A stretch of DNA of 64,000 bases from Morchella semilibera (taxonomy: Eukaryota; Ascomycota; Pezizomycetes; Pezizales; Morchellaceae). Positions 11,635-22,712 of this stretch are shown here, one piece after another (the first letter of the stretch is position 1; every line of letters starts with the position of its first letter). Both the position numbers and the translations under genes were made by a program. The stretch spans positions 3,402,588 to 3,466,587 of the forward strand of contig CM018603.1 in assembly GCA_009192285.1 (NCBI GenBank), written 5' to 3'. Under the pieces are notes generated by a model. That model ran no database searches. It saw only the letters and a list, made by a program, of their open reading frames with translations, and was not told the origin of the DNA.

Positions 11635-13255
11635 ATGGTATCTTATTCTTTCTATTGCTCTCTATTCAAGCAATTGACATATATACAGGAGGCTTTTTTT
11701 TCTTCTTTCTATAAGTCGGCATACAAACCGCACCCCTCACTAAACACTCTCGACAACACCCCGGCAAGTCCTAAACAAGGCCAAAAACGAAGCCACATAT
11801 CCTCCCATAGTGATAAAAACGCATCCAAAAAACAGGAGTTCGGACCATTAATCCCTGGGCAGTACATTGATAGTCAGAGCTCGGACTCCAGCCTTAGTTC
11901 AGCCTCTAGCAGTCGTGTTGCATCCTATATAGAGATCGAGTCAGAGGAAGAGATATCCCCGGAGCACCCAGAAGGGAAAGTCGAGAATGTCTGAGGGGCC
12001 TCCGAAAAGCCCTGTTCTACACCTTCCAGGATCCGAGCCTTCAGGATCTGGGCCTTCAGGATCTGGGCCTTCAGGATCTGCATCAGCAAACTCAACTTGT
12101 GACTGGAGTCTCCCAACAGTCTTTCAGGTCCCCTGAGAGTCTCCTGAGACTCCTGGATATTTTTTGAGTCTCATGAGGCTTAGGAGACATCAGGAGACAA
12201 ATGAAGTCTTGCTGATGTGGGCCTTCAGGATCCAGGGCTCCCAAGGGCTTATCGGTGGCCCCTGGCGCTCCTCCAACGACACCTACCACTCAGACTCGAC
12301 GTTCCCTACCCCCCAAGTCAGACTCACAAATCAGGAAGCAGGTCCAAAAGGCCAAGGAGGTCCCTGAAATGGCACCACGATACAAATAGCCTGCCAAGTA
12401 CATTTGCCAGACCACATACGACTGCCGGAGAATCTTGCACTTAGATAAAGATGGTATCTATAAGACTCTATGCAAAGAGCACGCCAATGAGATGACAAGG
12501 ACAGCGTGGGTGAATAAATCCAGCTCAGGTGATTCTTTATTCAATTATTTGTGCGAATATGCCATGGATCACAAGGCCCTCACGAATTTGAAGCCCAAGT
12601 GGTTAGAAAAGACTTCAGAAGACCCTATAAAGATCCAAGCAGCCCTAGTCCATCTCATTGTGGATCTATCACAGAAGAGGAAAAGGATAGACAAACGACA
12701 TGACGAAGCTTTGGAAAGTGTGGTGGATAACGAGAGATACTACAAGATAGTACTCAAGTCCTGAGAGAATTTAGGAATACCTCCCAGGCCCGCAATAACC
12801 ATACATGTTATTAACACAAAAAAGGCTACTGCCATCCCAAGCGATATGTACCGTCCATACGACTGGTATGGAATTGCGTCGCTTATGTTATTTACCGGCA
12901 TTCTCGAAGTAATGTCTATATATGATTTAGCAGCCCTCGCGCTGAAGCGAGTCCCACCGGCCGCTGCAGGGGGCCCTAAGAGAGCTGTTCGAGCTTTCTA
13001 CGGGGCAATGTCCAATTTGGCACCCCGGGAGCAGGCAGCTTATCCCCCAGATCCAGAATATGTGCCGATCGGAGACGATCAAGAGCTGGAAGGTTGGCTC
13101 AGGCCACAGAGGCAAAACCCTTAAGGCTTTGTGCGGTGCTTCATAGGCCTTTGGCAATCGTAGCTGGGGTTACCCAAAGGCCCCAAACGCCTTCACCAGA
13201 GGGATGGGATTACTGGACTGAGGACGATATTAATGATATAGAGCTTTTGGATTAG
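11635..13255 (+). pseudogene. Plavaka accessory gene 1, left copy (unknown family)
   Basis: I do not recognise this protein. A ~150-residue N-terminal region is rich in Ser, Glu and Lys. The core then has CQTTYDCRRILHLDKDGIYK (~12404-12465), a WVNKSSSGDSLFNYLCEY block, ITIHVI-like and YRPYDWYGIASL blocks (~12780-12900) and an ELEGWL block near the C-terminus, ending ELLD. It starts at ATG 11635, as in the right copy. It is broken by a MITE (12081-12217), a stop near 12762 and a deletion-type frameshift near 13100. Accessory gene 2 at 14110 is a paralogue. Confidence 0.7.
12081..12217 (-). mobile_element. 137-bp MITE in accessory gene 1, TSD TG
   Basis: It is the inverted orientation of the MITE at 2715. 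The ends are CATCAGCAAACTC and GTCTTGCTGATG. TG duplications lie at 12079-12080 and 12218-12219. The related right-copy gene lacks it, which confirms insertion into a GGATCTGGGCCTTCA repeat tract. Confidence 0.9.
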
Positions 13256-14109
13256 GAACTTGAAGGTCTGAAAATACCCTATCCATGAACTTATCGACAT
13301 GGGCATTATAGAATGCTCTTCCTGAATGGTATTTATATGAATCTTATTATTCTGACTGAGAGAAACCACCTGTAGGTGCAGAGGATAAAACCAACGACGA
13401 CGGTGATAGGCTCCCAAACCTCTGTAGGTAGTTTAGAAGGCTTGAGGAGCCTTCATTTGGGAATTGGAGTTTTTTGCTTTTGCACATGCAGTTCTTAATT
13501 TTACCCTGGTTATCCCTTTAGGTTTTAGCAATAATCATATGATTTATCTTTTGTCTTGGCAAGCCATCCAGGGTCCGGAGACTACTAGCGATTAAGCGAA
13601 ACCCCCCAAAGCTCTCCCGTGATCCCTGCCAATCTCCAGTGCTCTCCTGAGGGCTCGCCAAGCCCTCCTGATATCTCCGGAGACTACTGATGATTAAGCG
13701 ACACCTCTCAAGCTCTTCTAGGCAGGAGGCTTCTCGACTCTTCAGGAAGCTTCAAAAGCCTGATTAGTGCGCTTGATGCCTCTGCTCTCCTGATTCAAGT
13801 GATATCTTGTGATATGATAGTCGCTATGTAGTGAGGTTTGATCATAGATAAACACCGCCCACCCGTTTTCATGTCTTCAGGCCTACCGCTTTCAAACCTG
13901 CCACTTTCAAATATACAGTTCTTCAGGCCACTCGAGGCCTTTCAAGGCTTCAATCTTGAATTACTATACAATATTTAAGATGGTACAGTATCCACTCTAA
14001 AGTTCTATATTCAAGCCATTGACAGCCGCGTCTTTAAACGTCCCTTCAAATCTTAACACCTACCCCAAACCTCCAAAAAGGCCCCTCAAACCCGGAAAAG
14101 GCTCCAACC
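13256..14109. repeat. Spacer between accessory genes 1 and 2, with tandem CTCCGGAGACTACTGATGATTAAG units
   Basis: No gene is seen. At about 13560-13720 there are two units of the repeat that is also tandem at the right copy's accessory-side end (51870-52340). Around 13436-13452 there is an AAGGCTTGAGGAGCCTTC palindrome. The block at 13790-14040 matches 56230-56480 of the other copy and probably holds the promoter of accessory gene 2. Confidence 0.6.
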
Positions 14110-14739
14110 ATGCCACTACGTGGGAGACCGGCTGCTACGTACAAGTGTACGACAATCTATGACTGCCGAAAAATCCTACAATTGACTGGAAAAGATGTTA
14201 TCTATAAGGCTCTCCATAGCGAGCTCGGGGATGAGATGGTAAAAATAGGGTGGGTTAAAATGGTCATCTCAGGCGAACAATTATTCAACAATCCGTTTCA
14301 ATTTTGCCTGTACCACAGGGCCATCAAGGCGCTAAAGACCACATAGTCAGCAAAGGCTTCAGAGGGCTCTATAAAGATCCAAGCAGTCCTCTTCTGCCTC
14401 ATTATCGATCTATCCCAGAAGAGAAACAGGACAGTCCAAGCCACGGTGGGTGGGGCATTGGGGGCCGCAGATGATGAAGTTAAAGATACACCCACCTCCG
14501 GAGCACCTCCTGCCCGCACAAACGAACTGCAGACCACACCGGAGTTCTGGCAGACCTGGTGAATACCCTACAGGCCGGCAATAACCATACATATTATTGA
14601 TCCAGAAAGGGTTACAGGCATTCCCAGCGATATATACCGCCACTACAATTGGTACGGGCCCGGATCGCTCACTCCCCCTATTAATATCCTTCTGAGGTTG
14701 TCTATGCAAGACTTAGAAAAACTTGCAATAAAATAAGCC
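14110..14739 (+). pseudogene. Plavaka accessory gene 2, left copy (truncated)
   Basis: It starts ATG at 14110 (MPLRGRPAATYKC). It shares the YDCRKILQLTGKDVIYKAL block, the GEQLFNN block and a YRHYNWYG block with accessory gene 1, so the two are paralogues. A stop lies at ~14344. Near its 3' end the frame reads ...LAIK-stop, then homology ends at 14739/14740 where a TGTGACGGGG sequence begins. Function unknown. Confidence 0.65.
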
Positions 14740-15292
14740 TGTGACGGGGCTCTGCCTCTGCTGAACAGGAATGTAGGAAGCAAGAGAGCCGGTAGAACAT
14801 AGAAGTTAGGTTTAGAGAATAAAGATTCTTCTGGGTAGACTTAGAATAATCTTAAGGGTCTTCTTCCGCTTGTTACAACTGATGATCAGGATCTCTCTGG
14901 AACTGGTGGGCGGAAATGTAGATGAGTACTTATACTCCAAATCTCTCTGTTTCCTCCATTCCACCGCTCCTACTAAGTTCCGGTGGAAAAAACTCTGTTT
15001 TGGGCCGGAAAAGATTCCTCCGCTAGCCCGCCTCTCTCTAAGCGCTAGCTGGTGTTTCCGGTCCTAGAGTAACCATCCTTAGCCAGGGTCAAGGATCACC
15101 TGCAGCCTGGCTGACACACAGCTCTGGCCTGCATTAGATGAGTCTCCGCTCAGATGATCTATCCTAGGTGGCTACAGAGCTGTAACTTATTGTAGATTAT
15201 TCCCGGGCATAGCCACTGCCGCCTGCAGGGTTATTCTTGCACAGAGGGATCCTGGAGATGCCCGGCACTTAGAGACCTTTCTCTAGCCGGTC
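14740..15292. repeat. Unassigned LTR-like segment starting TGTGACGG
   Basis: The segment replaces the rest of accessory gene 2 and begins with TGTGACGGGGCTC, like a Gypsy LTR start. The rest is unlike families A or B. No coding frame of note and no matching end was found. It abuts a family-B LTR at 15293. It may be an LTR of a third family. Confidence 0.35.
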
Positions 15293-15924
15293 CGTCCCGG
15301 CGTCTTGGCATTGGTTCTGAGGGTTCGGTAGTCAAAGCGCTGTTGTGATTATTTAGGAATGGTTAAGCGAGGAAGAGGTGTGCTAAAGGAGGTTGTCGTC
15401 ATTTGGTTCTAGGAGGTTCGATGGCGTGATGGATTTGTAATGTAAAATGGTGGAAATGGTGGGGAGGAATATGAGGTGTGGGTGCGACGGGTTTCTGTGG
15501 GTTTCTACGAACTGATGTATGAGTCATAATGGACTGGTAGAGGGAAAGTGTTAAAAAGCGGGGTTAGATGTTTTCCTTAGTTCTTTCTTTCTTTTCTCTC
15601 TGTCTCGTCTTCCTGTTATTTAGGTATATAGGAATCTACTCCTATTCTCAAGCCATAGCCTCTTGTATCAAAGAACCCTGTTCCCTAACAAGAGGGAATC
15701 CGTAGTATTCCTCATCGTTCTCGTTGAGGTCTATTTGGTCCTCACTTTCTCTGCCCTGCGCTCTTGTGCCCTTGCCTTTGCCTTTGCCTTCGCTGGTGCC
15801 TGTGCTTGTGCCTGCCCGGCGTTGTTCCTGTCTTTGTCGGCCTTCTTGTCATGTTGGCTGTGCTCCTCGAGTCCTTCTGCGTCATCAAGTCATCTTCTAC
15901 TTTGCGTCGGGGTACTCTGTCACA
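15293..15924 (+). repeat. Family-B LTR (plus sense), no matching TSD
   Basis: 632 bp, first base changed (CGTCCCGGCG instead of TGTCCCGGCG), ending CTCTGTCACA. It joins an inverted gag remnant on the right. The flanks CGGTC and GTGAT do not match, so a deletion or recombination edge is likely on the left. Confidence 0.8.
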
Positions 15925-17482
15925 GTGATCCTCGTACGACTGGGGATGTTGCTGATGCAACAGGTGGGTGAGAGACAAGGGAACGAGGAACAGGACCACT
16001 TGGAATCTGAAATCTAAATCTCTCAATCCTAGCCTGTAGTGACCGTTGTTTATTATCAAGCCGTTGGAGAAGGATTCCACACTCCTTAATCGTTTGGGTC
16101 TCATTCTTAATCATTAGTGCCATCAATTCTTGGTTCAGTCCCTCCAAAAGGCATTCCATTTTGGCAGCCTCGTTGAACTCAGAGTCGGCAGTATACCGCT
16201 GGAACTCAGCAAAATATTCCGAGAAGGTATGTTGGCGTTGCCTGATCTCCCTCAAATTGCGAGCAGCAGTGGCAGCGCAATCAGGATCCCCAAAAGCATT
16301 ATTCAAAATTTCAAAAAATTCCGCCATCGAATCTAAAGCAATCCCTTCGTCCGTAACATAAGCAAGAAATTGATCTGCCGCCGGTCCTTCCAGTCGAGAA
16401 ATAGAATATGCCGGTTGTTGTACCGAAGTGGGAAAACGATCAAGGTTGACCGTGTGTGACGGAATAGCCCGACGCAAAGAAGAAGATGACAATGATCACG
16501 CAGAAGGACTCGAGGAGCACAGTCTATGTAATGAGGAGACCGACGAAGACAGGAACAACACCGGGCAGGCACGGGCACAGGCACAGGCAAAGGCAAAGGC
16601 AAAGGCAAGGGCAAAGGCACAAGGGCGCAGGACAGGGAAAGTGAGGACCGGAGGGACCTCAACGAGAACGATGAGAGAGACTATGGGTCTCCTCTTCTAA
16701 GAGGACAGAATCTTTAGTACGAGAAGCTATGGCTTAGAAATAGGAGTAGATTCATATGTACCGAGATAACAGGAAGACGAGACAGAGAGAAAAGAAAGAA
16801 AGAACTAAGGAAAACATCTAACCCCGCTATTTAACACTTCCCCCCTACCAGTCCGCTATGACTCATACATCAGCTCATAGAAACCCACAGAAACCTGTCG
16901 CATCCACACTTCACATTCCTCACCACCATCTCCGCTATTTACATTACAAATCCATCGCGCCATCGAACCTCCTAGAACCAAATGACGACAATCTCCTTTA
17001 GCACACCCCTTTCTCGCTTAACCATTCCTAAACAATCAAAACAGCGCTTTGACTACCGAATCTTCGGGACCGATGCCAAGACACCGGGACATCGTGAGCT
17101 TAACCTGTAGTTGTCTTTGAAAGGTCCTAAAATTTTTACGATCGCCCCAGTATTTCTCTGGCTCGGGGATTTTCTTAGACTTGGACAGCTTGATTAAGTC
17201 GTTATGGATCTCCTCTAATCCTTACTTGACTCCTTCTTGCAACTTCTTGATCTTAGCTCGTAGTACCTGGGTTTCTTTCTGGAACTCGGCCTGGGCTTTT
17301 TTGGTTTCGGCGTGGTGGATGGTGAAGTCGATCGCATATTGCCGGACCCCTTGGTATGCCCTTTAGAGGAGGCCGTAGGCTTGCTTCGCCCTTTGGTTCA
17401 CATCGGGGTCCTCTTCAGGGTAAGCGACAAAGAACCCTTTGAGATTCAAATGAAGCTTTTGATAGTCAAATGTATTCAACAT
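15925..17482 (-). pseudogene. Family-B gag remnant split by a solo LTR
   Basis: Gag sequence on the minus strand covers 15925-16454 (capsid-like part) and 17092-17482 (N-terminal part, back to the NAFDYQKLH region). A 637-bp LTR sits between the pieces with a 5-bp duplication. At about 17482/17483 the gag start is fused directly to the chromodomain end of a different pol, so the original 5' LTR and leader are gone. Multiple stops; not functional. Confidence 0.8.
16455..17091 (-). mobile_element. Family-B solo LTR inside gag, TSD CCGTG/TCGTG
   Basis: 637 bp from TGTGACGG to CCGGGACA. The flanks are CCGTG (16450-16454) and TCGTG (17092-17096). Intact gag copies read ...GCCGTGAGCTTAA... across the site. 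One C-to-T change separates the duplications. Confidence 0.9.
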
Positions 17483-20400
17483 ATCTAACCAAATACTCCA
17501 CCCGCCGTCCTCTCTTCCTAGAATCCAATATCTCTGCAACTTCCCATTCAGTCTCCCCTTCAACCTCCACCGGTGGGGGTGGTTCCGCAATTTGTCCTGG
17601 AACAAGATCGTTCATCGCCGGCGATAACAGTGAAACATGAAATACCGGATGTATTTTCATGGAGGCAGGTAATTCCAACTCATAAGCATAGGGACTCACA
17701 ATTTGTTTAACCAGATTTGCTTCCAGTCGAGTTTCTTTGAGGGTCGCTTGGTTTCAATATTTCTAGTGGAGAGCCAGACAAAGTCACCGACCGCATATCG
17801 AGGTGCTGGAATACGGTGTAAATTGGCCATTTCTTCCTGTATCTTCTGAGCCCTAAACATCTCGCACTTCAAAAAATCAAAAACTTGAGACATCTCCCGT
17901 GCCAACCCATTAGCCTGATCCTCATTCACCGTCTGCCCGTATTGTAATGGTCCAAATGTCATTCTCGGATGTCTCCCATAGTTAGCCTGGAAGGGGGACA
18001 TATTAGTAGTCTCGGAGATGTGATTATTGGTAGCGAACTCAGCAAGAGGTAGAAAGTCCGCCCAATTATCCTGTTGATACGATACATAGCTGCGGAGGTA
18101 CTGTTCCATAACCGTATTGGTCCTTTCCGTTTGTCCATCTGTTTGAGGATGAAAGGCAGTTGAATATCGGGGTGCAATGTCTAAACGATCACAGAGAATT
18201 TTCCAAAACTCAGCGGTAACCTGTGTCCCTCGATCAGAGACAATAGTCTCTGGTAACCCATGAAGCTTCCATACTTGTTCCAGGTATAGACGAGACAGAT
18301 CCCTGGCATTAACATTCTCCATGGTGCCGATAAGGTGTTTCATTTTCGTCAACTGATCCACCACTACCAGAATAGCATTAAACCCATTGCTCTCTGGGAG
18401 TCCCATTACGAAATCCATTGTTATATCTGTCCAGGGTCCCTTAGGTACCGATAGAGGGCGCAGAACTCCTTGTAGGGGGTTATGATTCGCTTTACTCCGT
18501 TGACAGGTATGGCAATTTTGAACATAACGGTCTGTATATTTCCGCATGGTCGGTCAATAATATTCTCGACTCAGGAGTTCTAACGTTTTTGATCTGCCTG
18601 GATGTCCCGCTGAAGGTTTATCGTGATATTCTCACAACAAATAGAGCTTGAGTTCGTCATGGTCGGGGACATAGAGTAAATTCCGATAAAGCAACAACCC
18701 CTCCTCATTCCTCTTGCATTCCGCCAAAGATATTTCTTTCGATTGTTGGATACCATCACGGAGCATGGATAGAATCTTGTTAGGAAAACTATCGAGCTGG
18801 TAAGCCTTGTTAAACAGATCAAGTAGGGGAGACGATCCTTCAGCGGGTTCATTTGCCAAAGAACCCGCTAACAAACCTATCTTTGAATCTAAGTTCTCCT
18901 TCTTCAACACTACTCTGCTCTGCTGCTCCAACCTTTCGTCCCCTTCCTTCGGTAAATCCTTGGGCCTTCTTGTCAAGATATCCACTTTTCTTCCCTGTTT
19001 TCCTGGCCTATATTGAATAACAAAATTGAATCGAGACAAAAACTCCGCCCAACGGGTTTGACGTCGATTCAGCAATTTGATTGACATAAAGTACTCAAGA
19101 TTGCGATGGTCTGTAAGTACTTTGACTTGGAATTGAGCTGTCTCCAAGTGAGGTCTTCATTCCTCGAAACAACGAATAATAGCCAGTAACTCTTTGTCAT
19201 AAATCTCATAATTGCATTCCGCCGGCGAGTGTGTCTTGGAGAAAAAAGCGACTGGGTGGAGTATTCCTTCGTCATTCCGTTGTGATAATATCCCTGCCGA
19301 TACATAGTCTGATGCATCTGTTTCCACAATAAATTCCTTCTCAGGATCCGGGTGCATCAGCACTGGAGCGGTGGTAAAGGCAGTCTTGAGTCTCTGAAAA
19401 GCTTGCTCGACCTTCTGGGTCCACTCAAATCGCACATGTTTTTTCGTCAAAGTAGTCAATGGCCGAGCCACTCGGGAATAAGCATAAATAAAGCGTCGAT
19501 AGAAATTAGCAAACCCAAGAAACTCCTGAACCTCCTTCACTGTGTTCGGCGCCTCCCAGTCCACAATTGTCTGTACCTTGGCAGGATCCATCTTCATTCC
19601 TCCAGGGATCAAAATCATGCCCAAATATTTTGTTTCCTGTACGCTAAATTCGCATTTCTTTGGTTTTAGGTGGACCTCATTGGCTTCCAGGGCTCCAAGC
19701 ACCTGTTGTACATCTCGCTGATGTTGTTCTAGTGTTTCTGAATAAATAAGAATGTCATCCAGATACGCAGTAGCACAACGATCCAAAAAAGGCCAGAGAA
19801 TATCATTAATCCAGCATTGAAAAGTAGCAGGGGCATTTGTCAACCCAAAGGGCATCACTAATTATTCCCAATGTCCATACCGAGTTCTAAAAGCTGTCTT
19901 CCACTCATCCCCCTCTTTAATCCTAATCTGATTATAGCCCCAACGTAGATTTAGTTTGGTAAAATAATTCGCCCGTGCTAGGTTGGCCATAGTTTCTGGT
20001 GTCAGGAGAAGAGGATATTGATCTTTAACCGTGATGGCATTTAGCTTCCGATAGTCAACGCACAAGCGCAAGGAACCATCAGCTTTGTTAACAAATAGCA
20101 CCAGAGCGCCAGCTGGGGAGTTGCTAGATCTCAGAAATCCCTTCTTCAAATTATCGGCTAGATAATCCCTCAACGCCTTCAACTCTTCCCGGGACATACT
20201 ATACATGGGACTAAAGGGTGGTACTGTTCCTTCTTGTAGCTTTATCTCATGATCATAGGGACGATGTGGTGGTAGCCTGGATGCATTGGTTTCATCAAAT
20301 AATTGTCGAAAGCGTTGATAATCTATCGGAATCTTTCCATCAGAGTTGGCAGGCATCTCCAATATTTTATTAACGGCATATAGAGTAGTTGAATAGACTT

Positions 20401-20918
20401 GGACGGTAGGGTCCTGAGCCAACTTCTTAAACGATCGAGGGGTAACCGTTGAAATATGGGTAACTGGCTTTTCTGGTGGTGGCGTTGAAATTCCCCGAGC
20501 AACAATAGGTTTGCGGTTGGCTATGCAGTGTTCAAGACATACTGATGATTGGAAGCGAATCTCATTCCTTCCACTATCAATCAAAACCCCATGTCTTCTC
20601 ATCCAAGGTATTCCCATCACTATCGGGTAGTATTCTAATTTCGTAACAAAGAAAGGGTATTCCTCCACATGTCCATTAATCTCTAATTCCAACGTCACCT
20701 TCTTAACTATTTTCCCTGACTCAATAGGTCTTCCATCAATCATATCAATCTCCCTCTCAGTCCTCAAGTTCTTCATTTTTAATTCATGGCGGCGCACAAA
20801 GTCTTCATCGAGAAAATGCATATCCCGACGCTCCAGTATCAATCAAGGCATAGGTGGGTACAAGAGATTTTTTATTTTGCGAAATAGAACAAACTACAAT
20901 CAATTGATGCCCATCCAT
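17483..20918 (-). pseudogene. Family-B pol, degraded copy (B1)
   Basis: All domains can be read on the minus strand. Protease precedes 20842. RT has [16 protein letters not shown] (~19765-19720). RNase H has [15 protein letters not shown]. Integrase (18547-17696) has the HHCC and D-D-E signatures. A chromodomain piece ends at 17483. Stops and frameshifts break it near 19860, 19150, 18630, 18547 and 17700, and the DTG of the protease is lost through a frame break near 20830. It lacks its own 3' LTR. Confidence 0.88.
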
Positions 20919-20992
20919 TTCCCCTTCTGATACTGAAAACGTAGAGATAGACACCTTAGAAAAAACTTTAGGAGGTCCCTGGGCTATGCCGC

Positions 20993-22063
20993 TTAGGCCA
21001 GAGACGAATCTTTTAACCCCCCCCCACCCGACAACAAATCCTCCTCCTTTTCCTTCCTCTCCTTCTTCGTTTCCAATAATGCTCCCCGCATCCTAGGGGC
21101 TGCTCTTCCTGAGGGCGAAAGAGTACAATCCCTGACCAAATGTCCAACTCCCCCACGGTAATAACAACGATTCTCCGCATGACGTGCTTCCCTTTCCCTG
21201 GGATCCGGACGATGACGACTGTTGGACAAATCCATAGGAACAGCTCCCCCTGGAGTATAGGAAGGGTGGGCCACTGGCGCAGCACTCTTCGGTGGTGGTT
21301 AAGGTGGTCCTCGTACAACTGGAGATGCTGTTGATGCAACAGGTGGGCGAGGGGCGAAGGGACGAGGAGCGGGGGCACTAGGGATCTGAAATCTAAACCT
21401 CCCCATCCTAGCCTGCAAGGCTCTTTGTTTGTTGTCAAGGCGTTGAAGAAGTAGCCCACAGTCTTTGATTGTTGTTGGAGTTTCGTTTTGAATCATTAGG
21501 GCCATCAGGTCTTGGTTAAGCCCTTCCAAAAGACATTCAATCTTCGCCGCCTCGTTGAACTCAGAGTCGGCAGCATGGCGCTGGAACTCTGCAAAATATT
21601 CCGAGAAGGTATGTTGGCGTTGCCTGATCTCCCTCAAATTGCGAGCAGCAGTGGCAGCGCGATCCAGATCCCCAAAAGCATTATTCAAAATTTCGAAAAA
21701 ACTCCGCCATGGAATCGAGAGCGATTCCTTCATCCGTAATATAAACAAGAAACTGATTCGCCGCTGGCCCCTCCAATCGAGAAATAGAATACGCAAGTTG
21801 TTGGACCGAGGTAGGAAAGCGATCGAGATTACCCGTAAGCTTAATCTGAAGTTGTCTCTCGAAGGTCCTGAGGGTCTTGCGATCGCCCCGGTATTTCTCC
21901 GGATCGGGTAGTTTCTCAGATTTGGATGGCTTAGTTAAGTCGTCATGGAGCTCCTCTAAACCTCCTTTGACTCCTTCTTGCAACTTCTTGATCTTAGCCC
22001 GTAGTCGCTGGATTTCTTTATGGAACTCGGCCAGGCCTTGTTCTGTTTCGGAGTGATAGGGAG
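20993..22063 (-). pseudogene. Family-B gag, degraded copy (B1)
   Basis: It matches intact gag from the middle of the N-terminal region to the 3' end (DSSLA). The CCHC knuckle survives in altered form (NRCYYRGGVGHLVRDC has Arg for the second Cys). The frame breaks near 21300 and 21690. The 5' part is cut at 22063 by the LTR of the next element. Confidence 0.85.
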
Positions 22064-22691
22064 TGTGACGGAGTAACCCGACGCAAAGAAGAAGATGACA
22101 ATGATGACGCAGAAGAACCCAAGGGGCACGCCGAGCGACGAGGAGACTGACAAAGACAAGGGCAACACCGAGCAGACACAAGCACAGGCACCGGCGAAGG
22201 CAAAGGCAAGGGCAAAGGCACAAAGGCACAGGGCAGGGAGAGTGAGGACCAGATGGACCTCAACGAGAACAATGAGAGATGCTATGAGTTTCCTCTGGTC
22301 AGAGGATCCAGTATTTGGTACGAGAGGCTATAGCTTAGAAATAGGAGTAGATTCCTATGTACCGAGATAACAGGAAGACGAGACAGAGAGAAAAGAAAGA
22401 AAGAACTAAGGAAAACATCTAACCCCGCTATTTAACACTCCCCTCCACCAGTCCGCTATGACTCATACATCACCAGATAGAAACCCATAGAAATCCATCG
22501 CATCCACATCTCATATTCCTCCCCACCATCTCCGCTATTTACATTACCAATCCATCACGCCACCGAACCTCCTAGAAACCAATCACGACACCTCCCTTTA
22601 GCACAACCCTTCCTCGCTTAACCATTCCTAAACAATCACAACAGCACTTCCACTACCGAACCCTCGGGACTGATGCCAAGATGCCGGGACA
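22064..22691 (-). repeat. Element C 3' LTR
   Basis: 628 bp from TGTGACGGAG to CCGGGACA. The first third holds a variable run of GGCAAA/GGCACA-type hexamers that accounts for LTR length differences among family-B copies. Confidence 0.9.
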
Positions 22692-22712
22692 GATCAGGTC
22701 CCCTCCTAGGGC

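Larger units (their letters stand above)
624..14739 (-). mobile_element. Plavaka (CMC/CACTA-like) DNA transposon, left copy, broken by insertions
   Basis: The transposase end starts at 624 (CATGAGCAAG, one mismatch to CATCAGCAAG) and continues collinear with the reverse complement of the right copy's 62259 end. Order from here: subterminal repeats, transposase (minus strand), divergent promoter region, accessory gene 1 (+), spacer, accessory gene 2 (+). The copy stops abruptly at 14739 inside accessory gene 2. Later insertions are MITEs at 2715 and 12081, Gypsy A at 3136 and a solo LTR at 9905. Without the insertions it would be ~6.9 kb and lacks the DUF6532-like gene of the right copy. Confidence 0.85.
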
